The position numbers and the translations under genes were made by a program. This document shows positions 20,312 through 29,867 of a DNA stretch of 64,000 nucleotides, piece after piece. This DNA is from Vibrio plantisponsor (GTDB lineage Bacteria; Pseudomonadota; Gammaproteobacteria; Enterobacterales; Vibrionaceae), in NCBI RefSeq assembly GCF_013041605.1, contig NZ_JABEQC010000003.1:107898-171897 (forward strand), in the 5' to 3' direction. Each line of letters begins with the position of its first letter. The first letter of the stretch is position 1. The notes beneath the pieces were generated by a model. That model saw only the letters and a list, made by a program, of their open reading frames with translations, had not been told where the DNA came from and made no database searches.

Positions 20312-20411
20312 ACAACTGCTCCACCAACCCCTACTCTCTAAAGTTAGCACAGCAAAAAATTAACTATCGTATTAGTTCGTTATATTGAGGAATTTATTTT
20401 TAATCGAATCA

Positions 20412-21179
20412 CTAACCGATGCGAAATTCGGTTTTTTGATACTGCTGAACCAACCAAGGTCCAAAGCTATCCAGCAAGCCAATCACAGATCGCTTGGGAA
20501 TAACTCGGTCTTTCAATAGCAAACCTAAACGGTCAACTTCGAGCTTCATTTCGGGATGGTAGCGGAGGAAATTCTGACCACACTCGACAGGATCGTCAAA
20601 CCACTTCTTATCTTTGTACATAACAAGAGAGTAGCTGGCTCGCAGCAGTTTCTTCGCCATCTGCTTTTGCGCTTTTAACTGCTCTTGAGGTGTATTGGCC
20701 TTAACTATTTTGGCGCGAAGTGCAGGAACCCAGTCAGAGATATCCATATTCCAGTGCTTGGCGATTTCCCAGCTCGGTTCAAAATCGCCAAAACATTCCG
20801 CCAAGTTGTCGCCGTAAACACAGACACAGCAATGTCTGAGCATAAAGCCCCAAGTAAAAATGCTGTCTAAGGTGGCTATCTCGTCGACCAGAGCCGTCTT
20901 GATATTGACATCGGTTATAAACGGGAAGCTCTTTTGGAATCGCCAGCGAATCGTATTCAGCAGGGTCACTTTACGATCTTCAAAAGGTCGTTTGGTGACA
21001 ATCACCACGTCCATATTTGACTGACCCGCTACTGCTGTTTTCCTCGCAACACTGCCGTACAGATAGATACTGTGCAATGCGTCCCCCACTCCCGCACGTA
21101 AAAAACGAACTAAGTCGTCAACAGCGGTTTGGAACTCAGGTTGAAAAGGCTGTTTAGGGTCAATAACCATAAGCGTCAT
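20412..21179 (-). CDS. Nucleotidyltransferase-fold protein, aminoglycoside-nucleotidyltransferase-like
   Basis: 255 residues. A nucleotidyltransferase motif is seen at YGSVARKTAVAGQSNMDVVIV, about residues 41-61. In active members this reads GSxARG...SDxDL with two metal-binding aspartates. Here the first is asparagine (N55) and the second is kept (D57), and G47 is K. The C-terminal part is helical, as in the kanamycin/streptomycin adenylyltransferase fold. The substrate is unknown and activity is doubtful. A shorter start at the ATG three codons in is equally possible. Confidence 0.7.
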   Translation of the reverse strand: MTLMVIDPKQPFQPEFQTAVDDLVRFLRAGVGDALHSIYLYGSVARKTAVAGQSNMDVVIVTKRPFEDRKVTLLNTIRWRFQKSFPFITDVNIKTALVDEIATLDSIFTWGFMLRHCCVCVYGDNLAECFGDFEPSWEIAKHWNMDISDWVPALRAKIVKANTPQEQLKAQKQMAKKLLRASYSLVMYKDKKWFDDPVECGQNFLRYHPEMKLEVDRLGLLLKDRVIPKRSVIGLLDSFGPWLVQQYQKTEFRIG

Positions 21180-21379
21180 GAACGGGTGTTAGCTCCATAG
21201 AGTGAAGAGGCTGTTTATGTTCCCTTAAGCACGGGCTTGAATCAATAGCTTAGACAGTTTGTGAAGCGTGAAATACAAATTTAATGCATTATTCTCATCT
21301 CAAGTTGCAGTCAGATATTCCTTTTCTAGCTTGGCTATATGTATAATGCGCCGAAACGAAAAACGAAGGATAAGACTCC

Positions 21380-21946
21380 ATGCCAAAGGCAAGTGAACTT
21401 AAAAAAGGTTTTGCGATCGTATCAAACGGCAAAACATTACTAATCAAAGATATCGAAGTAACAACACCGGGTGGCCGTGGTGGTTCTAAGATCTACAAAC
21501 TACGTTGTACAGATCTAAACACTGGCGCTCGTGTTGATGAGCGTTACAAGTCAGACGACTTCCTAGATACCGTTGACATGAACAAACGTAACATCTCTTT
21601 CTCTTACGTTGATGGCGACGAGTACATCTTCATGGACAATGAAGATTACTCTCAATTCAACTTCAAGAAAGCAGACATCGAAGAAGAGTGCTTGTTCATC
21701 ACTGAAGAAATTCAAGGTATGCAAGTTGTGCTTGTTGATGGCAAACCTGTTGCTATCGAACTGCCTTCTTCTGTTGAAATGGTTATCGAAGAAACTGACC
21801 CTTCAATCAAAGGTGCTTCAGCTTCAGCTCGTTCTAAACCAGCACGTTTTGCTACTGGTTTAACTGTTCAAGTTCCAGAATACATCGCTAGTGGCGAGCG
21901 CGTTGTTATCAACACGACTGAACGTAAGTTCATGAGCCGAGCGTAA
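21380..21946 (+). CDS. yeiP: Elongation factor P-like protein EfpL (YeiP)
   Basis: 188 residues with the three-domain EF-P layout: an N-terminal KOW-like domain, an OB domain and a C-terminal OB domain ending in VNTTERKFMSR-type sequence. The tip loop is TPGGRGGSK, with arginine at position 33 where EF-P has its modified lysine; this marks the YeiP/EfpL paralogue, which relieves ribosome stalling at polyproline and some other motifs. One base separates its stop from the next gene, with a shared terminator, so the pair forms an operon. Confidence 0.95.
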   Translation: MPKASELKKGFAIVSNGKTLLIKDIEVTTPGGRGGSKIYKLRCTDLNTGARVDERYKSDDFLDTVDMNKRNISFSYVDGDEYIFMDNEDYSQFNFKKADIEEECLFITEEIQGMQVVLVDGKPVAIELPSSVEMVIEETDPSIKGASASARSKPARFATGLTVQVPEYIASGERVVINTTERKFMSRA

Positions 21947-21947
21947 T

Positions 21948-22268
21948 ATGTCTGAATTGATCTCATTAGACGACGCAATCGAAGCTGCATACGACATTTT
22001 CTTAGAGATGGCTCCAGACAATCTGGAACCCGTTGATGTGATTCTGTTCACCGCTCAATTTGATGATCGCGGTGCAGCAGAAGTCGTAGAAATTGGCGAC
22101 GACTGGGTAGAACAAGTAGGTTTTGAATTTGATAAAGAAACTTACGCGGAAGTCCGTATTGGCCTCGTCAATGAAGACAATGATGAACTGGATGACGTAT
22201 TCGCACGAATGCTCATCAGCCTCGATCCAGACCATAAAGCTTGTCATATGATGTGGAAACGCGATTAA
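21948..22268 (+). CDS. HI1450/YciU-family dsDNA-mimic protein
   Basis: 106 residues, very acidic. It matches the DUF440 family of H. influenzae HI1450 and E. coli YciU: LDDAIEAAYDIFLEMAPDNLEPVDVILF, DDWVEQVGF and DDVFARMLISLDPDHKACHMMW. The HI1450 structure has a negative surface imitating DNA and is reported to bind HU; the role in Vibrio is untested. It is translated one base after efpL and ends before a strong terminator. Confidence 0.9.
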   Translation: MSELISLDDAIEAAYDIFLEMAPDNLEPVDVILFTAQFDDRGAAEVVEIGDDWVEQVGFEFDKETYAEVRIGLVNEDNDELDDVFARMLISLDPDHKACHMMWKRD

Positions 22269-22294
22269 TCGCAATCTCCTTATCATCAAGTGTC

Positions 22295-22324
22295 AAACGC
22301 CAGCCCTAGGGTTGGCGTTTTTTT
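22295..22324 (+). terminator. Terminator of the efpL-yciU operon
   Basis: Stem AAACGCCAGCCC/GGGTTGGCGTTT (with one G-T pair) followed by a T run. Confidence 0.9.
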
Positions 22325-22359
22325 ATCTCTGTAACTTTATCTCTGTAACAGTGAGCGCA

Positions 22360-22677
22360 TTATTCCACTAGCTCATAATGGATCACGTACAACGATTCAA
22401 TGCCCGGATAAATATCATTAATCACTTGCTTTAACTGAGGTAAAGTCATGTTCTCCTGCTCAGCGTGAAATTCATTGAGATCAGAAAACAGTACGGGGTC
22501 AACTGACTTTATCTTTAAACGGCAGAACCAACGCCCCTCTTCCAATGTGCTTACATCAACCACTGAACCGGGTTGATAGTCTTTTTCACTTTCATCACGA
22601 ATAGTAATTACTTTTTTGCCTGAGAGAATATCGGCTTCAAAACGGGCGAAAAATGTCATTGTGGTAGGAAATTGCAT
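22360..22677 (-). CDS. N(4)-acetylcytidine amidohydrolase (ASCH domain, YqfB family)
   Basis: 105 residues, close to E. coli YqfB. The ASCH-fold core TFFARFEADILSGKKVITIRD (about 8-28) carries the catalytic-type lysine K22 and threonine T25, and HAEQENMTLPQLK holds the conserved glutamate. YqfB releases acetate from N4-acetylcytidine, probably for RNA-nucleoside salvage. It is divergent from hutC. Confidence 0.9.
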   Translation of the reverse strand: MQFPTTMTFFARFEADILSGKKVITIRDESEKDYQPGSVVDVSTLEEGRWFCRLKIKSVDPVLFSDLNEFHAEQENMTLPQLKQVINDIYPGIESLYVIHYELVE

Positions 22678-22765
22678 AACTTATCTCTAGCGCAAAAGGA
22701 GTGACTCATCCAGCTCGATAGAACAAAGCTAAGCTGGACGGGAACAAAAACAAACAATTGAAGGA

Positions 22766-22775
22766 GTATACAATT
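22766..22775. promoter_or_regulatory. Candidate HutC half-operator upstream of hutC
   Basis: GTATACAATT shares the TATACAA half of the palindromes at 22877 and 23684. It lies 140 bp before the hutC start, on the yqfB side. It is only a partial match. Confidence 0.3.
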
Positions 22776-22876
22776 AGATGATACTTTGTGCCCTATCACA
22801 TAAATAAAAATTTATTTACTTCAATTGCATAAAGAGAAAATCTGCCATTGCAATTTTCTTTTAAGTCGTAAAGTAT

Positions 22877-22888
22877 TTGTATATTCAA
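22877..22888. promoter_or_regulatory. HutC-type operator before hutC
   Basis: TTGTATATTCAA is a near-perfect palindrome, 18 bp before the hutC ATG. It resembles the GntR/HutC-subfamily consensus GT-N-TA-N-AC, and a similar site (TGTATATACA) precedes hutI. This suggests HutC represses its own gene. Confidence 0.6.
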
Positions 22889-22906
22889 TTAAACTTTGAG
22901 CGCAGC

Positions 22907-23626
22907 ATGTCTTCATCACCACTTTATACACAGATCAAACACTATATTCTCGACAAGATTAATTCTGGTCATTGGCCTGTTGGTCACCGCATCAGTACTG
23001 AACTTGAACTGACCGAGCAATTTAATGTCAGCCGTATGACAGTGAATAAAGCGATCCGAGATTTGGTGTCTGAAGGCAAATTGCAACGCCGCCCTCGCCT
23101 AGGTACTTTTGTGTGTGTGCCAGAAGAGAAGGCTGAATCACCCCTGTTAGATATCCGCAATATTGCTGACGAAGTATTAAGCCGTGGTAAGCAATACCAC
23201 AGTAAGGTTTTGCAACAACGTGCCATCGTTGCTGATGAAAATGTCGCGATAAAGCTAGGCATTATGGTCGGTAGTAATGTGTTCTACAGTGAAATTCTGC
23301 ATTACGCCAATGACACACCATTGCAACTTGAAATCCGTTGGGTAAACAGCCGCTATGCGCCGAATTATCTCGAACAGGATTTTTCGCAAATCACCCCTAA
23401 CCAATACCTTTCAGCGAACTGCCCGTTAAGCGCTATCGAGCACACCGTTGAAGCTATCGTTCCCGATAGCCACATCAAAGCCTCTCTGGAACTGGGCAGC
23501 AACGAACCGTGTTTACTTCTTAACCGTCGCACATGGAGCGAAGACAAGTTGGTTAGTTCTGCACTACTCTACCATCCGGGTTCAAAATATAAACTCACGT
23601 CAAAGGTTTTATTAAACGAGAAATAA
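22907..23626 (+). CDS. hutC: Histidine utilization repressor HutC
   Basis: 239 residues from the ATG at 22907; a TTG 30 bp upstream is in frame but lies within the putative operator. The N-terminal winged helix-turn-helix of GntR type (PLYTQIKHYILDKI...ELTEQFNVSRMTVNKAIRDLVSEGKLQRRPRLGTFV) covers about 5-75. The C-terminal UTRA ligand domain covers about 90-235. HutC represses hut genes and is released by urocanate. It is upstream of hutI in the same direction, with its own upstream palindrome. Confidence 0.95.
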   Translation: MSSSPLYTQIKHYILDKINSGHWPVGHRISTELELTEQFNVSRMTVNKAIRDLVSEGKLQRRPRLGTFVCVPEEKAESPLLDIRNIADEVLSRGKQYHSKVLQQRAIVADENVAIKLGIMVGSNVFYSEILHYANDTPLQLEIRWVNSRYAPNYLEQDFSQITPNQYLSANCPLSAIEHTVEAIVPDSHIKASLELGSNEPCLLLNRRTWSEDKLVSSALLYHPGSKYKLTSKVLLNEK

Positions 23627-23683
23627 AATTCTCACATTTTCACAACATTCTTCTTGATAAAAACATTCAATTGCACTATTAAT

Positions 23684-23693
23684 TGTATATACA
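23684..23693. promoter_or_regulatory. HutC-type operator before hutI
   Basis: TGTATATACA is a perfect 10-bp palindrome 73 bp before the hutI start. It fits the HutC/GntR consensus and matches the site before hutC. Confidence 0.65.
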
Positions 23694-23766
23694 TTTAAAC
23701 ATACAAATAAAACTGCAATACGTTACGACCCACTCGATAACGATCGTCTAAAGAAGTAGGAATGTT

Positions 23767-24972
23767 ATGGAACTCGTTTTAACTAACGCTCGCATCGTCA
23801 GCATGGAAGCTGGAACCGAAGGCTACCAACCAAGTCAGCCGAAAACGATCGTCATCAAGAATGGACGTATTGAAGCCATTACCATTCAAAGCGTCGATAC
23901 CACACATAGCTTTGTGGTTGATTGCACAGGTAAGCTGGTTACTCCGGGGCTTATTGATGCTCATACCCACCTTATCTTTGAAGGTAATCGCGCCAATGAA
24001 TTCGAAATGCGTCTGCAAGGCGTGCCTTACCAGACCATCGCAGCGCAAGGTGGCGGTATTCTTTCTACCGTTAACGCCACACGTAAAGCTTCAATTTGCC
24101 AGTTGGTGGAAACGGCTCTGCCAAGATTAGACGGACTGCTGCAAAGCGGTGTCACTTCCGTTGAAGTGAAATCTGGTTATGGCCTGACACTGGAAGATGA
24201 AATTAAGATGCTGAAAGCCGCGAAAGAGCTTGAGCAGCATCGTCGAATAAAAATCACAACAACGTTACTGGCGGCTCACGCACTCCCTCCTGAATATAAA
24301 GATCGCCCAGACGATTACATAGAGCATATCTGCCAAGAGATTATCCCTCTGGTTGCAGAGCAAGAGCTCGCCACCAGCGTGGATGTGTTCTGTGAGTCGA
24401 TTGGCTTTAATCTAGAGCAGACTGAAAAAGTATTCCGCTGCGCTATCGAGCATGGCTTAAAAATTAAAGGTCACACAGAGCAGCTTTCTAACCTCGGCGG
24501 AACAGAGTTGACAGCTCGCTATAACGGCTTATCCGCAGACCATATTGAATATCTTGATGAACAAGGTGTAGAGGCACTGACACAGTCGGGCACGGTTGCA
24601 ATGCTGCTTCCTGGCGCATTCTATTTCCTACGCGAAACGCAAAAGCCACCGATTGAACTGCTTCGCCAACATAAGGTTCCTATGGCTTTGGCTACGGATA
24701 TCAATCCGGGCACCTCTCCCTTTGCAGACTTAACTCTGATGATGAATATGAGCTGTACTCTGTTTGGACTAACACCTGAAGAGAGTTTGCGTGGTGTGAC
24801 TTGCCATGCAGCTAAAGCGTTAGGCTACGGTGAATCACGCGGTCAAATCGCTACAGGGTTTGATGCTGATATCGCTATCTGGAACATCGACCATCCAGCA
24901 GATCTCAGCTACCAAGTGGGTGTGCCGCGTTTGTACGCTCGCATTGTCGATGGCGCTATCTGCAACGACTAA
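23767..24972 (+). CDS. hutI: Imidazolonepropionase
   Basis: 401 residues. It hydrolyses imidazolonepropionate to N-formiminoglutamate, the third step of histidine breakdown. It is an amidohydrolase with metal ligands in [16 protein letters not shown] (about 57-72), a substrate loop QGGGILSTV, the later histidines in [12 protein letters not shown] and SADHIEYL, and the aspartate in [12 protein letters not shown]. The ATG follows AGGA. In other vibrios hutG usually follows; here the next gene is hutU after 165 bp. Confidence 0.96.
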   Translation: MELVLTNARIVSMEAGTEGYQPSQPKTIVIKNGRIEAITIQSVDTTHSFVVDCTGKLVTPGLIDAHTHLIFEGNRANEFEMRLQGVPYQTIAAQGGGILSTVNATRKASICQLVETALPRLDGLLQSGVTSVEVKSGYGLTLEDEIKMLKAAKELEQHRRIKITTTLLAAHALPPEYKDRPDDYIEHICQEIIPLVAEQELATSVDVFCESIGFNLEQTEKVFRCAIEHGLKIKGHTEQLSNLGGTELTARYNGLSADHIEYLDEQGVEALTQSGTVAMLLPGAFYFLRETQKPPIELLRQHKVPMALATDINPGTSPFADLTLMMNMSCTLFGLTPEESLRGVTCHAAKALGYGESRGQIATGFDADIAIWNIDHPADLSYQVGVPRLYARIVDGAICND

Positions 24973-25137
24973 CTCTAAACAAATTTGCGCGTAGTGGCTA
25001 ACCCCTCACCGCTACGCAGTTAAATCTCAGCTTACGCAGAGAAACGATTTACTCAAGCTCCACGGAAACCGAGCTTAAACCAAATGATGTCTGGCACTCA
25101 AAAGGCCAAATCGATTAATGATGAAAAGGAGTCTCAC
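24973..25137 (+). other. hutI-hutU gap with two hairpins where hutG would lie
   Basis: 165 bp. One hairpin is GCGTAGTGG/CCGCTACGC at 24989-25017 and another AAGCTC/GAGCTT at 25055-25076. Neither has a T run. No remnant of formimidoylglutamase is recognisable. Confidence 0.6.
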
Positions 25138-26835
25138 ATGACGCAGCACCAAAACCAAGGTTCACGTCTTGATACTAGCCGCACTATTCGTGCACCACAC
25201 GGAACTACACTTCGTGCAAAATCTTGGTTAACAGAAGCACCGCTTCGTATGTTGATGAACAACTTAGACCCTGATGTAGCCGAACACCCACATGCACTTG
25301 TGGTTTATGGTGGTATCGGTCGCGCTGCGCGTAACTGGGAATGTTACGACAAAATCGTTGAAGTTCTAGAGCGTCTAGAAGAAGACCAAACTCTGGTTGT
25401 TCAATCAGGTAAACCTGTGGGTGTGTTCCCTACACACAAAAATGCCCCTCGCGTACTGATTGCAAACTCAAACCTTGTTCCTCACTGGGCAAACTGGGAG
25501 CACTTCAATAAGCTAGATAAAGAAGGCTTGATGATGTACGGACAAATGACTGCGGGTTCTTGGATCTACATCGGTTCACAAGGCATCGTTCAAGGTACTT
25601 ACGAGACTTTCGTTGCGGTTGCTAAGAAGCACTTCAACGGCGAAGCAAAAGGTCGTTGGGTTCTGACTGGCGGTCTTGGTGGCATGGGTGGCGCTCAACC
25701 TCTAGCTGCAACAATGGCAGGCTTCTCTATGATCGCTGTTGAATGTGATGAATCACGTATCGATTACCGTCTACGTACTCGTTATGTTGATAAGAAAGCA
25801 ACAAGCCTAGATGAAGCTCTCGCTATCATCAACGAATCTGATGAGCCAGTATCTGTAGGTCTACTAGGTAACGCTGCCGATATTTTCCAAGAGCTTGTTG
25901 ATCGCAACATCACTCCAGACGTAGTAACAGACCAAACGTCTGCTCACGATCCACTAAACGGCTACCTACCACAAGGTTGGAGCATGGAATACGCTGCTGA
26001 AATGCGTAACAGCGACGAAGCAAAAGTAGTGAAAGCAGCAAAAGCATCAATGGCGGTACAAGTACGTGCAATGCTTGAGCTACAAGCTCGCGGCGCTGCC
26101 ACTCTGGATTACGGTAACAACATCCGTCAAATGGCGTTGGAAGAAGGCGTAGAAAACGCATTCGACTTCCCGGGTTTTGTTCCAGCTTATATCCGTCCAC
26201 TGTTCTGTGAAGGTATTGGTCCATTCCGTTGGGCAGCGCTGTCTGGTGACCCAGAAGATATCTACAAAACAGACCAGAAAGTTAAAGAGCTGATCCCAGA
26301 TAACCCTCACCTACACAACTGGCTGGATATGGCTCGTGAGCGCATCAGCTTCCAAGGTCTACCAGCACGTATCTGTTGGGTTGGCCTGAAAGATCGTGAG
26401 CGTCTAGGTCAGGCATTTAACGAGATGGTTAAGAATGGCGAACTTAAAGCCCCTATCGTCATTGGTCGTGACCATCTAGACTCAGGCTCAGTAGCAAGCC
26501 CTAACCGTGAAACCGAAGGTATGATGGATGGTTCAGATGCTGTGTCTGACTGGCCATTACTGAACGCACTGCTTAACACGGCAGGCGGCGCAACTTGGGT
26601 TTCTCTGCACCACGGTGGTGGCGTAGGCATGGGCTTCTCTCAACATTCTGGTATGGTGATTTGTTGTGACGGCACTCAAGATGCTTCTGAGCGTATCGCT
26701 CGCGTTCTTCACAACGACCCAGCAACGGGTGTAATGCGTCACGCGGATGCTGGTTACGAAATCGCAAAACGCTGTGCAAAAGAGCAAAAACTTGACCTAC
26801 CAATGCTCAATGAAGAGCTGGCTAAACTGAAGTAA
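25138..26835 (+). CDS. hutU: Urocanate hydratase
   Basis: 565 residues from the ATG at 25138, which has AAGGAG close upstream; an earlier in-frame ATG at 25087 would add an unconserved tail. It converts urocanate to imidazolonepropionate using bound NAD+. Family blocks include [19 protein letters not shown], the Rossmann-type [29 protein letters not shown] and the active-site-cysteine region [22 protein letters not shown] near the end. It lies 11 bp before hutH. Confidence 0.98.
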   Translation: MTQHQNQGSRLDTSRTIRAPHGTTLRAKSWLTEAPLRMLMNNLDPDVAEHPHALVVYGGIGRAARNWECYDKIVEVLERLEEDQTLVVQSGKPVGVFPTHKNAPRVLIANSNLVPHWANWEHFNKLDKEGLMMYGQMTAGSWIYIGSQGIVQGTYETFVAVAKKHFNGEAKGRWVLTGGLGGMGGAQPLAATMAGFSMIAVECDESRIDYRLRTRYVDKKATSLDEALAIINESDEPVSVGLLGNAADIFQELVDRNITPDVVTDQTSAHDPLNGYLPQGWSMEYAAEMRNSDEAKVVKAAKASMAVQVRAMLELQARGAATLDYGNNIRQMALEEGVENAFDFPGFVPAYIRPLFCEGIGPFRWAALSGDPEDIYKTDQKVKELIPDNPHLHNWLDMARERISFQGLPARICWVGLKDRERLGQAFNEMVKNGELKAPIVIGRDHLDSGSVASPNRETEGMMDGSDAVSDWPLLNALLNTAGGATWVSLHHGGGVGMGFSQHSGMVICCDGTQDASERIARVLHNDPATGVMRHADAGYEIAKRCAKEQKLDLPMLNEELAKLK

Positions 26836-26846
26836 GGACATCATAA

Positions 26847-28382
26847 ATGTTAAATTTAGTCATTAAACCGGGTACTCTGACGCTAAACCAACTGCGTAAC
26901 GTTAGCCGTTCACCTGTGATTCTTTCTCTTGATCCAGAAGCTATTCCAGCTATCGAGCGCAGCACTAAAGTGGTTGAGCAAGTGATTGCCGAAGGTCGCA
27001 CTGTTTACGGCATCAACACAGGTTTTGGTTTGCTCGCCAACACCAAAATTGCCCCAGAAGATTTAGAAACTCTGCAGAGAAGTATTGTACTGTCGCACGC
27101 GGCAGGTATTGGTAAATTCATGTCAGACGAAACCGTTCGTCTGATGATGGTTCTAAAGATCAACAGTCTAGCGCGTGGTTATTCAGGTATTCGTTTAGAA
27201 GTTCTAGAAGCACTGATGGCACTGGTTAACCACCAAGTTTACCCATGTGTTCCTAAAAAAGGGTCTGTCGGTGCATCTGGTGACCTAGCGCCTCTGGCTC
27301 ATATGAGCACAGTTCTTCTAGGCGAAGGTCAAGCGCGTCACAATGGCGAGATCATCTCGGGCTTAGAAGCTCTGAAACTTGCTGGTCTTTCTCCAATCAC
27401 GCTTGCACCAAAAGAAGGTCTTGCTCTGCTAAACGGCACTCAAGCTTCTACAGCATTTGCGCTAGAAGGCTTGTTTATGGCGGAAGATTTGTTTGCCTCT
27501 GCGACCGTATGTGGTGCGATGTCGGTTGAAGCAGCCCTAGGCAGCCGTCGTCCGTTTGATTACCGCATCCACGAAGTACGTGGTCACCAAGGTCAAATTG
27601 ACGCAGCAGCGGCATATCGTCACCTATTAGATGACACCAGTGAAATTGGTCAGTCACATACTTCATGTGAAAAAGTTCAGGACCCGTATTCACTGCGTTG
27701 CCAGCCTCAGGTGATGGGTGCGTGTCTACAGCAAATTCGCAATGCAGCTGAGATTCTGCAAACGGAAGCAAACTCTGTTTCAGACAACCCACTGGTATTT
27801 GCAGAAGATGGCGACATCATCTCTGGTGGTAACTTCCACGCAGAGCCTGTAGCAATGGCAGCAGACAACCTAGCGCTTGCTATCGCTGAAATTGGTAGCT
27901 TGTCAGAGCGTCGTATGGCTCTGCTTATCGACAGCGCACTAAGCAAACTGCCACCGTTCCTAGTTGATAACGGCGGTGTAAACTCAGGCTTTATGATTGC
28001 GCAGGTTACTGCAGCAGCGCTTGCAAGTGAAAACAAAACACTGGCTCACCCAGCATCAGTAGACAGCCTGCCAACATCGGCAAACCAAGAAGACCACGTA
28101 TCTATGGCTACCTTTGCTGGTCGCCGTCTCCGTGACATGAGTGAAAACACTCGCGGTATCTTGGCGGTTGAATACTTATCGTCTGCTCAAGGTTTGGATT
28201 TCCGCGCACCGAATAAATCTTCAGCTCGCGTTGAAGAAGCGAAGCAAATCCTGCGCGATAAAGTACCGTTCTATGATAAAGACCGTTACTTCTCACCAGA
28301 TATTGAACAAGCGAATACGTTGCTTGAACTGGCGGTTCACAACCACCTGATGCCAGCAAATATTTTACCAAGTCTTCAATAA
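26847..28382 (+). CDS. hutH: Histidine ammonia-lyase
   Basis: 511 residues. It removes ammonia from histidine to give urocanate, the first step of the pathway. The Ala-Ser-Gly that cyclises to the MIO cofactor is at 143-145 ([15 protein letters not shown]). Other family blocks are YGINTGFG near 54-61 and the [14 protein letters not shown] region near the C-terminus. It is the last gene of the hut cluster and ends before a strong terminator. Confidence 0.98.
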   Translation: MLNLVIKPGTLTLNQLRNVSRSPVILSLDPEAIPAIERSTKVVEQVIAEGRTVYGINTGFGLLANTKIAPEDLETLQRSIVLSHAAGIGKFMSDETVRLMMVLKINSLARGYSGIRLEVLEALMALVNHQVYPCVPKKGSVGASGDLAPLAHMSTVLLGEGQARHNGEIISGLEALKLAGLSPITLAPKEGLALLNGTQASTAFALEGLFMAEDLFASATVCGAMSVEAALGSRRPFDYRIHEVRGHQGQIDAAAAYRHLLDDTSEIGQSHTSCEKVQDPYSLRCQPQVMGACLQQIRNAAEILQTEANSVSDNPLVFAEDGDIISGGNFHAEPVAMAADNLALAIAEIGSLSERRMALLIDSALSKLPPFLVDNGGVNSGFMIAQVTAAALASENKTLAHPASVDSLPTSANQEDHVSMATFAGRRLRDMSENTRGILAVEYLSSAQGLDFRAPNKSSARVEEAKQILRDKVPFYDKDRYFSPDIEQANTLLELAVHNHLMPANILPSLQ

Positions 28383-28397
28383 TCTAAACCGGTAACT

Positions 28398-28421
28398 AGA
28401 GCCCTTCGGGGCTCTTTTTTT
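28398..28421 (+). terminator. hut cluster terminator
   Basis: Stem AGAGCCC/GGGCTCT with a TTCG tetraloop and a following run of seven T. Confidence 0.93.
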
Positions 28422-28510
28422 AACTGTTCTGCACCTAATTTGACTGATTGGACCATTAAAAAAACTTTAGCAGTTATAATCCACGCAGTTTTTGTGAAAT
28501 AGCGTAAATT

Positions 28511-29230
28511 ATGTTTCTAACACCATACTTCTCAAGCCAAGATAAACAATTCCAATTCACTCGCGAACAAGCTAGCCATTTCGCGAAAAAAGTGGCGGGT
28601 GACTACAACCCTATTCACGATGAAGACAGCAAACGCTTCTGTGTACCGGGTGATCTCCTATTCGCAGTGTTGCTTCAAAAAGAAGGCATCAGCAAAAAGA
28701 TGCGCTTTAAGTTTTCTGGCATGGTGAACGACGGTATTGCTCTGCACATTGAAAACAAGTGCGAAAAAGAGAGCGCCGTGGTTGATGAAGCAGGTAAAGA
28801 ATATCTGCACATGAGCCGAGAAGGTGAAGTTAGCCACAATCCAGCATTCATTGAACACGTTGTTACTAATTACGTTCAGTTCTCTGGTATGAACTTCCCT
28901 CATATCATGGTGCCTTTGATGGAAGAACAACAGATGATGATTAACCCTCAACGTCCGTTAGTTATCTATGAAAGCATGGAAGTAGAATTTGATCGTCTAG
29001 ACCTGACACACCCAGAAGTGGAATACACTGGCGCGACTTTCGATGTGGATGGTAAGCGCGGCGTAGTGACAATGACTTTCGCATTCAAAGAAGAAGGCGT
29101 GGTTGTCGGTCGTGGCGTGAAACGTATGGTTGCAAGTGGTCTGAAACCTTACGAACAAAGTGAAATTGACGATCTAGTGAATCGCTTTAACGAACGCAAA
29201 GAGACCTTTTTAGCTCAGCTTGCAGCTTAA
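28511..29230 (+). CDS. DUF3581-family, MaoC-like hot-dog protein
   Basis: 239 residues. It matches a conserved gammaproteobacterial family (DUF3581 as I recall). Near residues 22-45, FAKKVAGDYNPIHDEDSKRFCVPGDLLFAVLL closely resembles the catalytic D-x-NPxH motif and following helix of MaoC-type hydratases and dehydratases, so a hot-dog fold acting on acyl thioesters is a fair inference. The substrate is unknown. It has its own terminator and stands alone between hutH and a convergent gene. Confidence 0.8.
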   Translation: MFLTPYFSSQDKQFQFTREQASHFAKKVAGDYNPIHDEDSKRFCVPGDLLFAVLLQKEGISKKMRFKFSGMVNDGIALHIENKCEKESAVVDEAGKEYLHMSREGEVSHNPAFIEHVVTNYVQFSGMNFPHIMVPLMEEQQMMINPQRPLVIYESMEVEFDRLDLTHPEVEYTGATFDVDGKRGVVTMTFAFKEEGVVVGRGVKRMVASGLKPYEQSEIDDLVNRFNERKETFLAQLAA

Positions 29231-29249
29231 TCGTTCTTAAGAATAACTG

Positions 29250-29277
29250 AGCCCTACTCCATTGAGTGGGGCTTTTT
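29250..29277 (+). terminator. Terminator after the DUF3581 gene
   Basis: Ten-base stem AGCCCTACTC/GAGTGGGGCT (one G-T pair) with a T run. Confidence 0.88.
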
Positions 29278-29301
29278 ATTTATCTCACAAGCAGATTGGC
29301 T

Positions 29302-29763
29302 TTATATCCAGCGTCGGACACGGGTTTTATAGTCAACATAAGGCTGACCAAAAATCTGCGTTAAGGTACGCTCCTCTGGCTCTATCTGAAAGCGATTCAT
29401 ATACCAAACGAACCCAACACAGGTAAGCAAACTCAAACCATTCTCTTGCCAGTAAGCGAAACCAATCAACAGCAGCAGCAACCCTAAATACATGGGATTG
29501 CGTGAATAGTGAAAGATACCGCTTTCTACTATGCTCGTGGCTTGATGGGGTTTTGTAGGGTTTACCGTTGTTTTCGCTTTACGAAACTCATAGATACCAG
29601 CAATGCCAATAAAACCCGAAAGAACAAAGCAGATGCTCCAGACTACGCCGACATAAGGCAATGGAATATGAGCAAACGTGAAGATATGGGCAAAGCGATT
29701 AATCAGTACCATAGCAATCACAAACACGGCTACTGGCGGAATTTTGAGTTCCAGTCGATGCAT
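29302..29763 (-). CDS. Isoprenylcysteine methyltransferase-like membrane protein
   Basis: 153 residues with about four hydrophobic helices. The C-terminal half holds the ICMT/PEMT methyltransferase signature: SGIFHYSRNPMYLGLLLLLIG (about 81-101) followed by EPEERTLTQIFGQPYVDYKTRVRRWI. Proteins of this family methylate small lipophilic or thiol substrates with SAM at the inner membrane. The substrate of the bacterial branch is not known, and nothing nearby suggests one. Confidence 0.85.
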   Translation of the reverse strand: MHRLELKIPPVAVFVIAMVLINRFAHIFTFAHIPLPYVGVVWSICFVLSGFIGIAGIYEFRKAKTTVNPTKPHQATSIVESGIFHYSRNPMYLGLLLLLIGFAYWQENGLSLLTCVGFVWYMNRFQIEPEERTLTQIFGQPYVDYKTRVRRWI

Positions 29764-29827
29764 TGGTTTTCTCCATTAGCACACATTCAATTGATAAACT
29801 TAATCGTCTAATAATGATAGATAAAAT

Positions 29828-29850
29828 TAAGCCCGACAATGTCGGGCTTA
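29828..29850 (-). terminator. ydiJ terminator
   Basis: Stem TAAGCCCGAC/GTCGGGCTTA. Leftward it is followed by a T-rich stretch (complement of TAAAATTAA). Confidence 0.82.
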
Positions 29851-29867
29851 ATTATTCATATTCAGGA

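Noticed and set aside
22793-22802. A CRP site (TTTGTGCCCTATCACAT) before hutC
   Set aside because: The half-sites TGTG and TCACA are present but the spacing is shorter than the TGTGA-N6-TCACA pattern.
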